64,000 bases of DNA, taken from assembly GCA_020524245.1 (NCBI GenBank), contig JAIVLN010000001.1, forward strand, positions 1,302,001 through 1,366,000, written 5' to 3'. The notes below the pieces were generated by a model, which saw only the letters and a program-made list of their open reading frames with translations, did not search any database and had not been told where the DNA came from. This DNA comes from Rossellomorea aquimaris (lineage in GTDB: Bacteria > Bacillota > Bacilli > Bacillales > Fictibacillaceae). The translations under genes and the position numbers were made by a program. Each line of letters starts with the position of its first letter. The first letter of the stretch is position 1. This document shows, piece after piece, positions 38,374 to 46,937 of the stretch.

Positions 38374-40564
38374 GGGAGGTCGAACGGACGTAATAGGTCG
38401 TTTTCAACCCTGATTTCCACGCTGACAAGTGCAGATCCAACAGCTCTTTCGCTTTCACCGTATTTTTTACATATAGATTGAACGAAATGGACTGATCGAC
38501 ATGCCGCTGACGTGCCGCATTTTGGCGAATGCTCCATTTTTGATCGATTTCATACGCACTTTTGTAAAACCAGGTCGTTTCTGGTGACAGATCCGGTGCT
38601 GTGACAGGAATTTTCGAGTTCTTTTTCTCTTCAGCATATTGCTTTTTGAAAATCGGGTCGATACTCGCTGTTGAACCGGCTATGATGCTTGTCGACGCAT
38701 TCGGCGCGACCGCCAGCAGCCAGCCGTTCCGTATCCCGCCTGTTTGAACCTTTTGCGCAAGCTCCATCCACTCATCACTCTCATAACCACGATTTGAAAA
38801 ATAACGCCCCGTTTCCCAATCACTGCCTTCAAACTTCGGATAACTGCCTTTTTCTTCCGCTAACGCATGGCTCGCCTGAATCGTCAAGAAATTGATTTTT
38901 TCATAGAGTTCATCAGCATACGTAACCGACTCATCTGATTCCCAGCGAATACCCTTTTTTGCGAGGAGATGATGCCATCCGAACGTGCCGAGACCGATCG
39001 CGCGGTATTTATCATTCGTCATGACCGCCTGTTTCACTTCAATTTTATCTTTGTTCAACTCGATGACATTATCGAGCATACGGACCTGGATCGGAATGAC
39101 ACGTTCGAGCGCATCCGCTTCCACGACCCGCGCAAGCGACAAGCTCGAAAGGTTACAAACGACAAAATCACCTGGTGTTTTCGTGATGAGGATCTTCCCG
39201 TCAGCGGTCGTTTCTTCTTCAACCGTTGTGGCCGATTGGTTTTGCGTAATTTCCGTACAAAGATTCGTACAATAGATGATGCCTTCATGGCGGTTGTTGT
39301 TCAGCCGGTTAACGGTATCCTTGTAAAACATGAAAGGGCCACCGGTTTCCAGCTGACTGATCATGATCCGTTTCATAATATCGATGGCTGGTACTTTCTC
39401 CTTCGACAGTAGCGGGTGTTCAACACATTGCTCATACCGCTCCCGGAAGCTTCCTTCTCCTTCCTTTTCATCGTAAAAATCGTCCAGCTCAAATCCCATT
39501 AGTTTCTTCACTTCATGCGGATCGAACAAGTACCAATCTTCACGCGCTTCCACTTTTTCCATAAACAGATCCGGTATGACTATCCCTGTAAAAAGGTCGT
39601 GCGTCCTTTGACGCTCATCGCCATTGTTCAGCTTCGCGTCCAGGAAGGCGAAAATGTCTTTTCCGAACACCGGGTAGTAGACCGCGATCGCTCCGTTCCG
39701 CTGTCCGAGTTGATCGACGTTCACCGCTGTTGTATTGAGCTGCTTCATCCAGGCAATGACCCCTGACGATGTGTTTTTATACCCTTTGATGTCAGATCCT
39801 TTGCTGCGGATTTTACCAAGGTAAACACCAATTCCGCCCCCTGCTTTACTGAGCATCGCGATGTCTGTGTTCGAATCGTAAATGCCTCGCAGACTATCAT
39901 CCACGGTATCAATGAAACACGAGCTCAACTGACCATGGGCCTTGCCCGCGTTCGATAGAGTCGGAGTCGCAACCGTCATGTACAAGTTGGAAAGCGCCCA
40001 ATACGCTTCTTTTACAAGCTCCAACCTTCGTTCCTTCGGCTCTGGCATCATCAATGTCATCGCAATGACCATCCACCGTTCTTGTGGCAGTTCGAATAGA
40101 TTTCGCTCATGATCTCTGGCCAGATAACGATCGGCTAACATCCGGATGCCTGCATATGTAAAAAGATAATCTCTTTCTGGAGCGATGACCGTTTCTAATT
40201 GAGCAACCTCCTCTCTGGTGTAATGGTTAAGGAGTTCCGAGTCGAAAATTCTCCGTTGCACAAGTTCATCGATAAGTCCGTAAAAATTTTTATATGGTCC
40301 ACTTTGAAAACGGTTTAAGGATGCCTCTTCATAGATGGATTGCAAATAGATCCGTGCGCACACATATGTCCAGTCAGGTTCTTGTTGAGTAATTCGGGCC
40401 AATCCTTCTAATAGGAGAAGATTCGTGTCAGAATCATTTTCATTATCCACCGGTTGGGTAGACACTTTTTGGAACAAACCATCAACATCCAATTGCGGAA
40501 ATTCCTTTTGTAGTTGTTCGTTCAGTCGGCTTGTTGCTGACTTTCTTTTCACTTTTGTGATCAT
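38336..40564 (-). CDS. nrdA: Ribonucleoside-diphosphate reductase alpha subunit (class I)
   Basis: Catalytic subunit that reduces ribonucleoside diphosphates to deoxy forms. The 742 residues start MITKVKRKSATSRL at an ATG 8 bases after AGGAGG; a longer frame would run through the leader terminator. Active-site cysteines lie in LSSCFID, TNLCTE and FVVCNLSS, the radical-transfer Tyr pair in TTYYVRST, and the redox pair in GCDSCES at the C-terminus. The N-terminal about 100 residues resemble a shortened regulatory region. Its leader has a cobalamin riboswitch with a terminator, and the promoter has two NrdR boxes. It sits between genes that are adjacent in the B. subtilis map, so the operon looks inserted. 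Confidence 0.95.
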   Translation of the reverse strand: MITKVKRKSATSRLNEQLQKEFPQLDVDGLFQKVSTQPVDNENDSDTNLLLLEGLARITQQEPDWTYVCARIYLQSIYEEASLNRFQSGPYKNFYGLIDELVQRRIFDSELLNHYTREEVAQLETVIAPERDYLFTYAGIRMLADRYLARDHERNLFELPQERWMVIAMTLMMPEPKERRLELVKEAYWALSNLYMTVATPTLSNAGKAHGQLSSCFIDTVDDSLRGIYDSNTDIAMLSKAGGGIGVYLGKIRSKGSDIKGYKNTSSGVIAWMKQLNTTAVNVDQLGQRNGAIAVYYPVFGKDIFAFLDAKLNNGDERQRTHDLFTGIVIPDLFMEKVEAREDWYLFDPHEVKKLMGFELDDFYDEKEGEGSFRERYEQCVEHPLLSKEKVPAIDIMKRIMISQLETGGPFMFYKDTVNRLNNNRHEGIIYCTNLCTEITQNQSATTVEEETTADGKILITKTPGDFVVCNLSSLSLARVVEADALERVIPIQVRMLDNVIELNKDKIEVKQAVMTNDKYRAIGLGTFGWHHLLAKKGIRWESDESVTYADELYEKINFLTIQASHALAEEKGSYPKFEGSDWETGRYFSNRGYESDEWMELAQKVQTGGIRNGWLLAVAPNASTSIIAGSTASIDPIFKKQYAEEKKNSKIPVTAPDLSPETTWFYKSAYEIDQKWSIRQNAARQRHVDQSISFNLYVKNTVKAKELLDLHLSAWKSGLKTTYYVRSTSHEDVEGCDSCES

Positions 40565-40584
40565 TCTTATTCCTCCTCTGTATA

Positions 40585-40611
40585 TAAAAAAACCACTCGG
40601 AGGGAGTGGTT
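40585..40611 (-). terminator. Leader terminator of nrdAB, expression platform of the cobalamin riboswitch
   Basis: AACCACTC-CCTCC-GAGTGGTT followed by T7 on the minus strand, located between the riboswitch aptamer and the nrdA ribosome-binding site, about 20 bases before the start codon. A terminator here means the switch acts on transcription elongation. Confidence 0.9.
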
Positions 40612-40737
40612 GAAACGAAGACGAAATGAATGACCGTAATATCAAACTCGTCGACTTAGGACGAGCATTGTTAGACATACGGCATATGTAGCGCCTACGC
40701 TTCAACCCTCAATCCCCGAAGAATTGAAACACTCAAG

Positions 40738-40918
40738 CGGCAGGCAGGTCTACTGACTTATGCTTCACCCTACTAGGAACCTTCCCATATAAGCACCTAT
40801 TACTAGACTGACTTATACAGTGGTCACTTCCGTTCGTCCACAATTACAGTTGCGGGGACAGCTCTGGACTTACACCAGATTCCCTTTTAAGCCTTCTATA
40901 CATAGATAGAGGCACCCG
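40738..40918 (-). promoter_or_regulatory. Cobalamin (adenosylcobalamin) riboswitch upstream of nrdA
   Basis: On the minus strand the conserved blocks appear in order: GGTGCC, AAAAGGGAATCTGGTG, AAGTCCAGAGCTGTCCCCGC, AACTGTAA, the B12 box GACCACTG, GGGAAGG, and AAGTCAGTAGACCTGCC. This is the full cobalamin riboswitch core. It is followed by a strong terminator, so the prediction is that B12 turns nrdAB off. A similar arrangement is known for the B12-independent ribonucleotide reductase of Streptomyces, which also has a B12-dependent enzyme. Confidence 0.95.
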
Positions 40919-40929
40919 ACACTCGAATT

Positions 40930-40945
40930 CATCAATATATTGTGT
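40930..40945. promoter_or_regulatory. NrdR box 1
   Basis: On the minus strand ACACAATATATTGATG matches the NrdR box ACACWATATATWGTGT at 14 of 16 positions. A second box lies 16 bases away, the spacing normal for tandem NrdR sites. Confidence 0.7.
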
Positions 40946-40961
40946 TGTCCACTATAGAATC

Positions 40962-40977
40962 TCACTAAATATAGCAC
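40962..40977. promoter_or_regulatory. NrdR box 2
   Basis: TCACTAAATATAGCAC resembles the NrdR box core CACTATATATAG with one change in the central 12 bases. It begins just after a TTGACA -35 element (40979-40984, minus strand), so repressor binding would cover the promoter. The 32-bp distance to box 1 supports a true pair. Confidence 0.65.
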
Positions 40978-40988
40978 GTGTCAATAGG

Positions 40989-41055
40989 CAGTGCCAGGCA
41001 CTGATTAGAAATCCTTGCACGGCAACGGCTTTCTTTCAGTACCTGGCACTGTAGG
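40989..41055. repeat. TGCCTGGCAC-type repeat upstream of nrdAB
   Basis: AGTGCCAGGCACTGATTAGA, then AATCCTTGCACGGCAACGGC, TTTCTTTCAGTACCTGGCAC. It is nearly the same as the first part of the cluster at 37170-37292 and in the same orientation, so the nrdAB transcription unit is flanked by direct copies. Confidence 0.8.
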
Positions 41056-41066
41056 TCTTTTGGATC

Positions 41067-41102
41067 AAAAAACACTCGCCACGCGGTGTGGTGAGTGTTT
41101 TC
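41067..41102 (-). terminator. Intrinsic terminator of ywgA
   Basis: AAAACACTC-CCAC and GTGG-GAGTGTTTT form a long stem, followed on the minus strand by TTTTTTGA. Confidence 0.85.
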
Positions 41103-41138
41103 CTTCCAATCTCTTCTTCTTAGCCAATTCAATCTCTC

Positions 41139-41648
41139 TTACGATACAACCGTTTGGTTCTTCAAGTCTTCGATATAGTTGAACGCTTCTTCGATTTCCT
41201 CTGAAGTATACTTCTGTTTCTGTTTGACGGTCTGCACCTTTTCTACGATTTCTTCTTTTGCCAGGTGGTCGAAATAAAGAATTGTAGAAATCAGTTCCAA
41301 GATGCGGGACGGCTGTTCATTCATCGATGTCACACAAGATTGAAGCGGCTCCAGCTCCAAATCATAGTGCTTCAAGAACTGTTCCCCTTGTTCCGTCAAC
41401 ACGTATCGATATTGGTAATATCCCGATACTTTCTCCTTCGTCTCTTCCAGAAACCCTAAGTTACAAAGCTCCTCGACTCGCAGAGTCAACTCTTCAGAAT
41501 ACGGCCCGTAGAAATGAAATTGATACTTCTCCCCAAATGGAAACTTCAGCTTCTTGGCAATGTAAACCATCTTCTGAAGCTTTTTACGACCTACTACTTC
41601 CCTCGCATAATTGAACAATGCAATCAACCGCGCATGATGCTCAAGCAC
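41139..41648 (-). CDS. ywgA: YwgA family protein
   Basis: A 169-residue protein of the YwgA family. The N-terminal part, LIALFNYAREVVGRKKLQKM then KFPFGEKYQFHFYGPYSEEL, looks like a winged-helix DNA-binding fold of the kind also seen in Panacea/SocA-like antitoxin domains; the C-terminal part is helical. Function not known. It lies 13 bases downstream of ywfO on the same strand, a pairing conserved in Bacillus, and has its own terminator. Confidence 0.85.
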   Translation of the reverse strand: MLEHHARLIALFNYAREVVGRKKLQKMVYIAKKLKFPFGEKYQFHFYGPYSEELTLRVEELCNLGFLEETKEKVSGYYQYRYVLTEQGEQFLKHYDLELEPLQSCVTSMNEQPSRILELISTILYFDHLAKEEIVEKVQTVKQKQKYTSEEIEEAFNYIEDLKNQTVVS

Positions 41649-41661
41649 GTTGAATCCCCTC

Positions 41662-42954
41662 CTAAAAATCTAATATCTCACTGATCTTTCTCTTTATATC
41701 TTGATCTTCTATCTGTTCGATTAAGTCTGATGGATAATACAATTTATGATCTGTCCGTTTCTTACCTGAAATCGCCTCAACCACCGTCGACTCTCTCGAG
41801 AGCTCACGATACTCTCCTCTTTTCGTCAACAAATGGATCGGAAGCCGTTCTTCTTCTTCACCCGGGCGGTAAAAGTCATACGGTAAGTCGGATGAAGAAT
41901 CGACAATCAAGTAATAATCCGGGTCGATACCCGCCTTTACAAAGTACGTATACAGCTTGTGCCAATCTTCCATATGGACATTCGGATTGAACTCCATATA
42001 CTTGAACAAACGACGGTTCAAAAACCGCTCGCACAAATCGCGAAGAATCGGATCCTCTTCTTCTTGCCATGCTTGGAAATAAAATTGAATGATGCCTTCG
42101 TCCAGTTTTATGTAATCATCAAGCTTGACTTCGCCTTTAAATAACGAAATAAAATGAAGCGGTTCGAGTTTGAACGTGTACCCTTCTTCATTCAAGGACT
42201 TTGCACGGTTCAAAATCTTCGACAGGATGACCTCGGCACTTCGTGTCACCGGATGGAAATAGACTTGCCAATACATTTGATATCGACTCATGATGTAATC
42301 TTCTACAGCATGCATTCCACTTTGTTTGATAACGACCTGATCTTCCTTAGGTCGCATGACCCTGAGAATCCTTTCGATATCGAATTGTCCATAACTCACA
42401 CCTGTAAAATACGCATCCCTTAACAGATAATCCATGCGGTCTGCGTCGATCTGACTGGAAATCATACTGACAACGAGCTTATTTTCGTACGTCTTCGCAA
42501 TGACTTCAGAAACTTTTCTAGGAAAATCGGCATCTACCCTTTTCAATACATCGTTCACTTCGGTATCTCCAAGAATGATGGCTTGTGTAAAATCTTCATG
42601 ATCGAGATCAAACACTTTTTCGAATGAATGGGAATACGGACCATGGCCCACATCGTGGAGTAATGCAGCCGTCAAACAGAGAATTCTCTCTTTTTCATCC
42701 CAGTGCGGTCGGTTTTTGAAAATCTCCGTAATCCGCCGAACGATTTCATATACACCAAGCGAATGACTGAAACGGCTATGCTCAGCGCCATGAAACGTCA
42801 AGAAAGTCGTTCCGAGCTGTCGGATCCTTCTTAAACGTTGAAACTCTTTCGTTCCGATCAAGTCCCAAATGATACGATCACGTACGTGGATGTACCGGTG
42901 GACAGGATCCTTGAATACCTTTTCCTCGTCTAATTGTTGCTGCATATAGCTCAT
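41662..42954 (-). CDS. ywfO: HD-domain phosphohydrolase, YwfO (SAMHD1-like)
   Basis: A 430-residue HD-superfamily enzyme. The metal-binding residues are seen in HSRFSHSLGV, LLHDVGHGPYSHSFE (HD pair) and DADRMDYLLRD. The overall pattern is that of the SAMHD1/dGTPase branch, and dNTP triphosphohydrolase activity has been reported for related Bacillota proteins. It is interesting that a probable dNTP-degrading enzyme is two genes from nrdAB in this genome. The ATG is about 15 bases after AAAGGGG, so an ATG three codons later is also possible. Confidence 0.88.
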   Translation of the reverse strand: MSYMQQQLDEEKVFKDPVHRYIHVRDRIIWDLIGTKEFQRLRRIRQLGTTFLTFHGAEHSRFSHSLGVYEIVRRITEIFKNRPHWDEKERILCLTAALLHDVGHGPYSHSFEKVFDLDHEDFTQAIILGDTEVNDVLKRVDADFPRKVSEVIAKTYENKLVVSMISSQIDADRMDYLLRDAYFTGVSYGQFDIERILRVMRPKEDQVVIKQSGMHAVEDYIMSRYQMYWQVYFHPVTRSAEVILSKILNRAKSLNEEGYTFKLEPLHFISLFKGEVKLDDYIKLDEGIIQFYFQAWQEEEDPILRDLCERFLNRRLFKYMEFNPNVHMEDWHKLYTYFVKAGIDPDYYLIVDSSSDLPYDFYRPGEEEERLPIHLLTKRGEYRELSRESTVVEAISGKKRTDHKLYYPSDLIEQIEDQDIKRKISEILDF

Positions 42955-43214
42955 CGCCTGGCTAGTTCCCCTTTCATAACGCTTTACGAATGTACAAGGC
43001 TTGGTATCGCCAAGTTTTCTTTATCCGTATCCAGAAAAGTATCTATGCTTTATTAGTACCACGAAAAAAGAATGATTATGTTTTTTGATTCGACAATATC
43101 TAATTATATATTCTTCAAAAGCAGAAAAAAACCTCTTGAAAATCTTGGCCAGACTTTCCATCCCGTTAGCGGTGGTGTTTTGTAGTGAATATTTTTTTCT
43201 TGGAGACTAAAAAA
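42955..43214. other. Spacer between ywfO and the dicarboxylate symporter gene
   Basis: No gene seen. It must contain the ywfO promoter on the minus strand; GTACTAATAAAGCATAGATA-like AT-rich sequence is present around 43040-43060 but no clear -35/-10 pair stands out. Confidence 0.4.
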
Positions 43215-43245
43215 AGAAACTGGCCCGTATGTCGAACCAGTTTCT
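43209..43245 (-). terminator. Intrinsic terminator of the symporter gene
   Basis: AGAAACTGG and CCAGTTTCT are a 9-bp stem followed on the minus strand by TTTTTTT. It lies about 57 bases after the stop. Confidence 0.85.
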
Positions 43246-43301
43246 CCTCACTTATTTCGGCTTTGTTGATTTTCAAGTAAATCCTACAAAGACGTTTTTT
43301 A

Positions 43302-44549
43302 TTAGATGTCCAGATCAGCTTTCGGTTGTTGTGGGCCACCGTGCTTTTCTTCTGATTTCGCAACGATAACGGCACAAGATGCATCACCTGTGATATTGAC
43401 CGCTGTACGCGTCATATCAAGCAGTCGGTCGACACCAAGTACAAGTCCAATCGCTTCGACTGGAAGTCCAACTTGGTTCAACACCATGGCAAGCATGATC
43501 AGTCCGACACCCGGAACACCCGCGGTACCGATGCTTGCAAGAACCGCTGTAATGACCACAGTAACGAGGTCAGCCATAGACAGATCGATCGCATAAACTT
43601 GCGCGATGAAGACCGTCGCAACACCCTGCATGATCGCTGTACCATCCATGTTGATTGTTGCCCCGAGCGGCTGCACGAAACTGCTGACCTGTTTTGGTAC
43701 ATTCAAGTTTTCTTGAGCCGTTTTCATGGAAACAGGCAGTGTACCACTACTGCTGGACGTACTGAATGCCACTGACATTGCCGGTGCGAAGCCTTTAAAG
43801 AATGCTAGTGGATTCATTTTTCCAAGAGTAGAAACCGCTGTTCCGTAAGTCAAGACAGCATGGATCAAGAGTGCAAGTAAGACGGTTCCGAAGTAAAGTC
43901 CCATCGCTTGCAGCGCTTCGAGTCCGAAGCTTCCGACTGCAGAAGCAATCAATGCAAATGCACCATAAGGCGCCAAAATCATGACGATGTTTACGAGATA
44001 CATCAGAATTTCGTTACCTTCTTCTAATAAACGATGCACCGCTTTCGTCTTTTCACCTAACACCGCAACTGCAAATCCTACGAAGATTGCGAATGCGATG
44101 ATTTGAAGCATATCCCCTTTCGCCATTGCGTCAATCGGGTTGGTCGGGATGATGTTCAAAATCGTGTCCACGACTGGAGGTGCCTCTGCACTCTCCTCAA
44201 ATTTAGCTTCCTCTGTATCAAATCCTCCACCTGCTCCAGGTTGGATGACCGTTGCTAATCCTAAAGCGATTACAAGAGCAATTGAAGTGGTCACTAAGAA
44301 GTACCCGATCGTCTTACCACCGATACGACCGAGCTTTTTAGGATCTCCAATACCTGCAGCTCCAAGTGCAATTGAGAAGAAGACAATCGGAACGACGAGC
44401 ATTTTGATCAGATTCAAGAATAATTTTCCGACTGGACTGAAAATGTATTTATCCAGAACATCAAAAACGTCAGCTGCAAAAATATTAAGTAAGAGACCAA
44501 CAATAATACCTACAACTAAACCAATGATGATTTGTATGCTTAGCTTCAT
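43302..44549 (-). CDS. Dicarboxylate/amino acid:cation symporter (DAACS family)
   Basis: A 415-residue sodium- or proton-coupled symporter for glutamate/aspartate or C4-dicarboxylates. The family signatures are clear: the serine-rich STSSSSGTLP loop, PLGATINMDGTAIMQG, and GVDRLLDMTRTAVNITGD. Eight membrane segments with two re-entrant loops are expected. AGGAGGAG precedes the ATG. The substrate cannot be fixed from sequence by eye (GltP, GltT and DctP are all possible). A cre-like site and a TTGACA promoter are found upstream. Confidence 0.9.
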   Translation of the reverse strand: MKLSIQIIIGLVVGIIVGLLLNIFAADVFDVLDKYIFSPVGKLFLNLIKMLVVPIVFFSIALGAAGIGDPKKLGRIGGKTIGYFLVTTSIALVIALGLATVIQPGAGGGFDTEEAKFEESAEAPPVVDTILNIIPTNPIDAMAKGDMLQIIAFAIFVGFAVAVLGEKTKAVHRLLEEGNEILMYLVNIVMILAPYGAFALIASAVGSFGLEALQAMGLYFGTVLLALLIHAVLTYGTAVSTLGKMNPLAFFKGFAPAMSVAFSTSSSSGTLPVSMKTAQENLNVPKQVSSFVQPLGATINMDGTAIMQGVATVFIAQVYAIDLSMADLVTVVITAVLASIGTAGVPGVGLIMLAMVLNQVGLPVEAIGLVLGVDRLLDMTRTAVNITGDASCAVIVAKSEEKHGGPQQPKADLDI

Positions 44550-44594
44550 ATTTCTCCTCCTATCAAATCTACGTTTTTAATTTTTCTATCGATT

Positions 44595-44623
44595 ATTTTC
44601 TAATTCTTTGTGAAAATTGTCAA
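44595..44623 (-). promoter_or_regulatory. Probable sigma-A promoter of the symporter gene
   Basis: TTGACA (44618-44623) is followed by 17 bases and GAAAAT (44595-44600) on the minus strand. A second TTGACA overlaps the region just upstream (44625-44630). Confidence 0.55.
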
Positions 44624-44681
44624 ATGTCAATATAAAACATTTCGTATCTTTATACAGTTTTATTATGGTAAAGCACTGATA

Positions 44682-44695
44682 TGTAAGCGTTTGTA
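44682..44695. promoter_or_regulatory. cre-like (CcpA) site upstream of the symporter gene
   Basis: TGTAAGCGTTTGTA matches the cre consensus TGWAARCGYTWNCW at 13 of 14 positions. It lies about 60 bases upstream of the -35 region, a place that is unusual for repression. Confidence 0.5.
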
Positions 44696-44846
44696 AGATT
44701 ATTCCTTGCTATAAAATAGCAAAATTCTTTTCAGCATTTATACATTTTTTATACATTTTATAGCATGAGCGCACATCCCGTCTTTATATTCCCGCTGGTG
44801 ATCAAACATATGCAAAGAAAATTCGACATCTTTTACGGTGCGAAGA

Positions 44847-44874
44847 TTTGCAATTTAGCAGGACATGCTATAAT
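44847..44874 (+). promoter_or_regulatory. Probable sigma-A promoter of lipL
   Basis: TTTGCA (44847-44852), 16 bases, then TATAAT (44869-44874), about 34 bases upstream of the lipL start. Confidence 0.6.
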
Positions 44875-44907
44875 AGAACGGTTGAGTATTAAAGGAGATT
44901 TGGAACA

Positions 44908-45750
44908 ATGGAAGATAAGAGTAAACAGTTGTTAGCCCAACCGAAATGGAGAATAATCGATCAGACGACTTTAGGAGATTCTTTCCACGCACTTCAATCG
45001 TTTGCGATGGACGATACCCTTTGCAGTTCCGTGGGATCTGAAGATTCACCACCTACTGTACGGTCCTGGGTCCATCAGAATACCGTCGTTCTCGGGATTC
45101 AAGATAGTCGCTTACCTGAACTGCACGAAGGGGTGAAATTCCTAGAATCTCAAGGATATAACGTCATTGTCCGAAATTCAGGCGGGTTGGCTGTCGTATT
45201 AGATGATGGCGTTTTGAACCTGTCTTTGATTTTGTCGGAAAAGAAAAACAAGATCGACATTGACCAGGGATACGATGCGATGGTCTACATGACAAGCAGA
45301 ATCTTGGAAAAATACGGGTTAAGCTTTGACGTGAAAGAGATCAGCGATTCCTATTGTCCTGGTACGTTTGATTTAAGTATTGATGGGAAAAAGTTTGCCG
45401 GGATTTCGCAACGACGTTTGCGTGGTGGTATCGCTGTCCAGATTTACCTTTGTGTAACAGGCTCTGGAGCTGATCGAGCTGCAATGATTCGAGACTTTTA
45501 CGATAAAGCAAAAAGTCACGAGTCTATGAAGTTCACTTATCCGAAGGTTAATCCGGATGTGATGGCATCGTTGTCTGAGTTGGCTGGAAGGGATCTTACT
45601 GTCAGCGACTTGATGAGGGATGTGCTTTTGTTCTTGAAGGAGCAAGATGCGGACCTTTTGTCCTCTCACCTTTCCATCACTGAAATCAATCAATACGACT
45701 TCTATTTGAAACGAGTCGTCGATCGTAATAATAAAGCACTGGAGCAATGA
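44908..45750 (+). CDS. lipL: Octanoyl-[GcvH]:protein N-octanoyltransferase LipL
   Basis: Transfers the octanoyl group from GcvH to the E2 subunits of 2-oxoacid dehydrogenases, the amidotransfer step of Bacillus lipoate assembly. The 280-residue protein has the BPL/LplA fold with VRNSGGLAVVLDDGVLNLSL, the active-site Cys in YCPGTFDLS at about 150, and the Lys in GKKFAGISQRR. AAAGGAG stands before the ATG. It is convergent with pta and next to it as in B. subtilis (ywfL). Confidence 0.93.
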   Translation: MEDKSKQLLAQPKWRIIDQTTLGDSFHALQSFAMDDTLCSSVGSEDSPPTVRSWVHQNTVVLGIQDSRLPELHEGVKFLESQGYNVIVRNSGGLAVVLDDGVLNLSLILSEKKNKIDIDQGYDAMVYMTSRILEKYGLSFDVKEISDSYCPGTFDLSIDGKKFAGISQRRLRGGIAVQIYLCVTGSGADRAAMIRDFYDKAKSHESMKFTYPKVNPDVMASLSELAGRDLTVSDLMRDVLLFLKEQDADLLSSHLSITEINQYDFYLKRVVDRNNKALEQ

Positions 45751-45768
45751 CTCCAGTGCTTTTTTTGA
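45733..45768. terminator. Bidirectional terminator between lipL and pta
   Basis: A perfect 12-bp stem (AAAGCACTGGAG and complement) with a 6-base loop holding the lipL stop codon. T8 follows on the plus strand, and TTTATTATT on the minus strand. Confidence 0.9.
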
Positions 45769-45769
45769 A

Positions 45770-46741
45770 TTATAGGGATTGCATGGCTGTAATCAATGCG
45801 AGCTTGTACACATCTTCTGTATTACAACCTCTGGAAAGATCGTTGACGGGCTTGTTCAAACCTTGGAGTACAGGTCCAATCGCTTCAAAACCGCCCAATC
45901 GTTGTACCATCTTGTACCCGATGTTTCCAGCTTCAAGTCCAGGGAATACGAACACATTCGCTTTTCCTTCAAGTGGAGAATCTGGCGCTTTTTTCGCAGC
46001 AACTTCTGGTACGAAAGCTGCATCAAATTGAAGTTCACCGTCGACAGGGAAGTTTGTGCCTGCTTCGTTCAACAAATTGACCGCATCGATGACTTTTTGC
46101 GTTTCATCAGACTTTGCCGATCCTTTCGTCGAAAAGCTGAGCATCGCGACTTTCGGATCAATTCCGAAGATGCGTGCCGTTTCAGCACTGGTCGATGCAA
46201 TCTCCGCTAGATCGGATGCAGATGGGTTGATGTTGATTGCACAATCCGCCATGATGTATCGCTCATCTTCTTTTACCATCAAGAATGCACCTGACGTTCG
46301 TTTAATGCCGTCTTTCGTTTTGATGATCTGCAGAGCCGGACGCACTGTATCAGCAGTGGAATGCACTGCACCACTCACGAGTCCTGCCGCTTGATCGGTG
46401 TACACGAGCATTGTTCCGAAGTAGTTCACATCCATGAGGATTTCCCGTGCTTCTTCTTCACTCACTTTACCTCTACGGCGCTCCACAAACGCTCGTACAA
46501 GCTCATCAAAGCCCTCGTACGATCCTGGAGAAACCACATCTACATTTTCGAGGTCCACACCTTTATTCGTAAGATCGGTACGAATGACTTCTTCGTCTCC
46601 TAGTAAAATCGGTTTGATAATTTTCGTTTCTGCAAGTCTTGCTGCAGCTTCTAGAATACGTGGGTCTTCACCTTCCGGAAAAACGATGGAAGGATAGTTT
46701 GCTTGAAGCTTCTGCTCCATTGCTGTGAACATGTTCGACAT
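45770..46741 (-). CDS. pta: Phosphate acetyltransferase
   Basis: Converts acetyl-CoA and phosphate to acetyl phosphate in overflow metabolism. The 323-residue protein is the short (class I) form, with VFPEGEDPRILEAA near the N-terminus and FPGLEAGNIGYKMVQR, and DLSRGCNTEDVYK at the C-terminus. AAGGAGG is 8 bases before the ATG. An upstream cre site (46876-46889) suggests activation by CcpA, as known for B. subtilis pta. Confidence 0.97.
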   Translation of the reverse strand: MSNMFTAMEQKLQANYPSIVFPEGEDPRILEAAARLAETKIIKPILLGDEEVIRTDLTNKGVDLENVDVVSPGSYEGFDELVRAFVERRRGKVSEEEAREILMDVNYFGTMLVYTDQAAGLVSGAVHSTADTVRPALQIIKTKDGIKRTSGAFLMVKEDERYIMADCAININPSASDLAEIASTSAETARIFGIDPKVAMLSFSTKGSAKSDETQKVIDAVNLLNEAGTNFPVDGELQFDAAFVPEVAAKKAPDSPLEGKANVFVFPGLEAGNIGYKMVQRLGGFEAIGPVLQGLNKPVNDLSRGCNTEDVYKLALITAMQSL

Positions 46742-46875
46742 GTCAAAGTCCTCCTTTTTACAGTCCGTATATATTCAAGGCTCTTGGCCAGTATGGTTCA
46801 ACGTCAAAAGACCTACTCTTTATTTCATTTCCTACAATACTCTTTTTTAACCGTGGACGAAACCAAAAAAATTTC

Positions 46876-46889
46876 GGAAAGCGCTTTAA
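46876..46889. promoter_or_regulatory. cre site upstream of pta
   Basis: On the minus strand TTAAAGCGCTTTCC matches the cre consensus TGWAARCGYTWNCW except at the second base and a nearly palindromic core AAAGCGCTTT. It is centred about 55 bases upstream of the probable start site (TATTGT -10 at 46834-46839), where CcpA is known to activate pta in B. subtilis. Confidence 0.7.
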
Positions 46890-46937
46890 TGGAGAAGTTT
46901 TTAATTTCTTAATTCTTCAACATTTATTTTAGCCATA

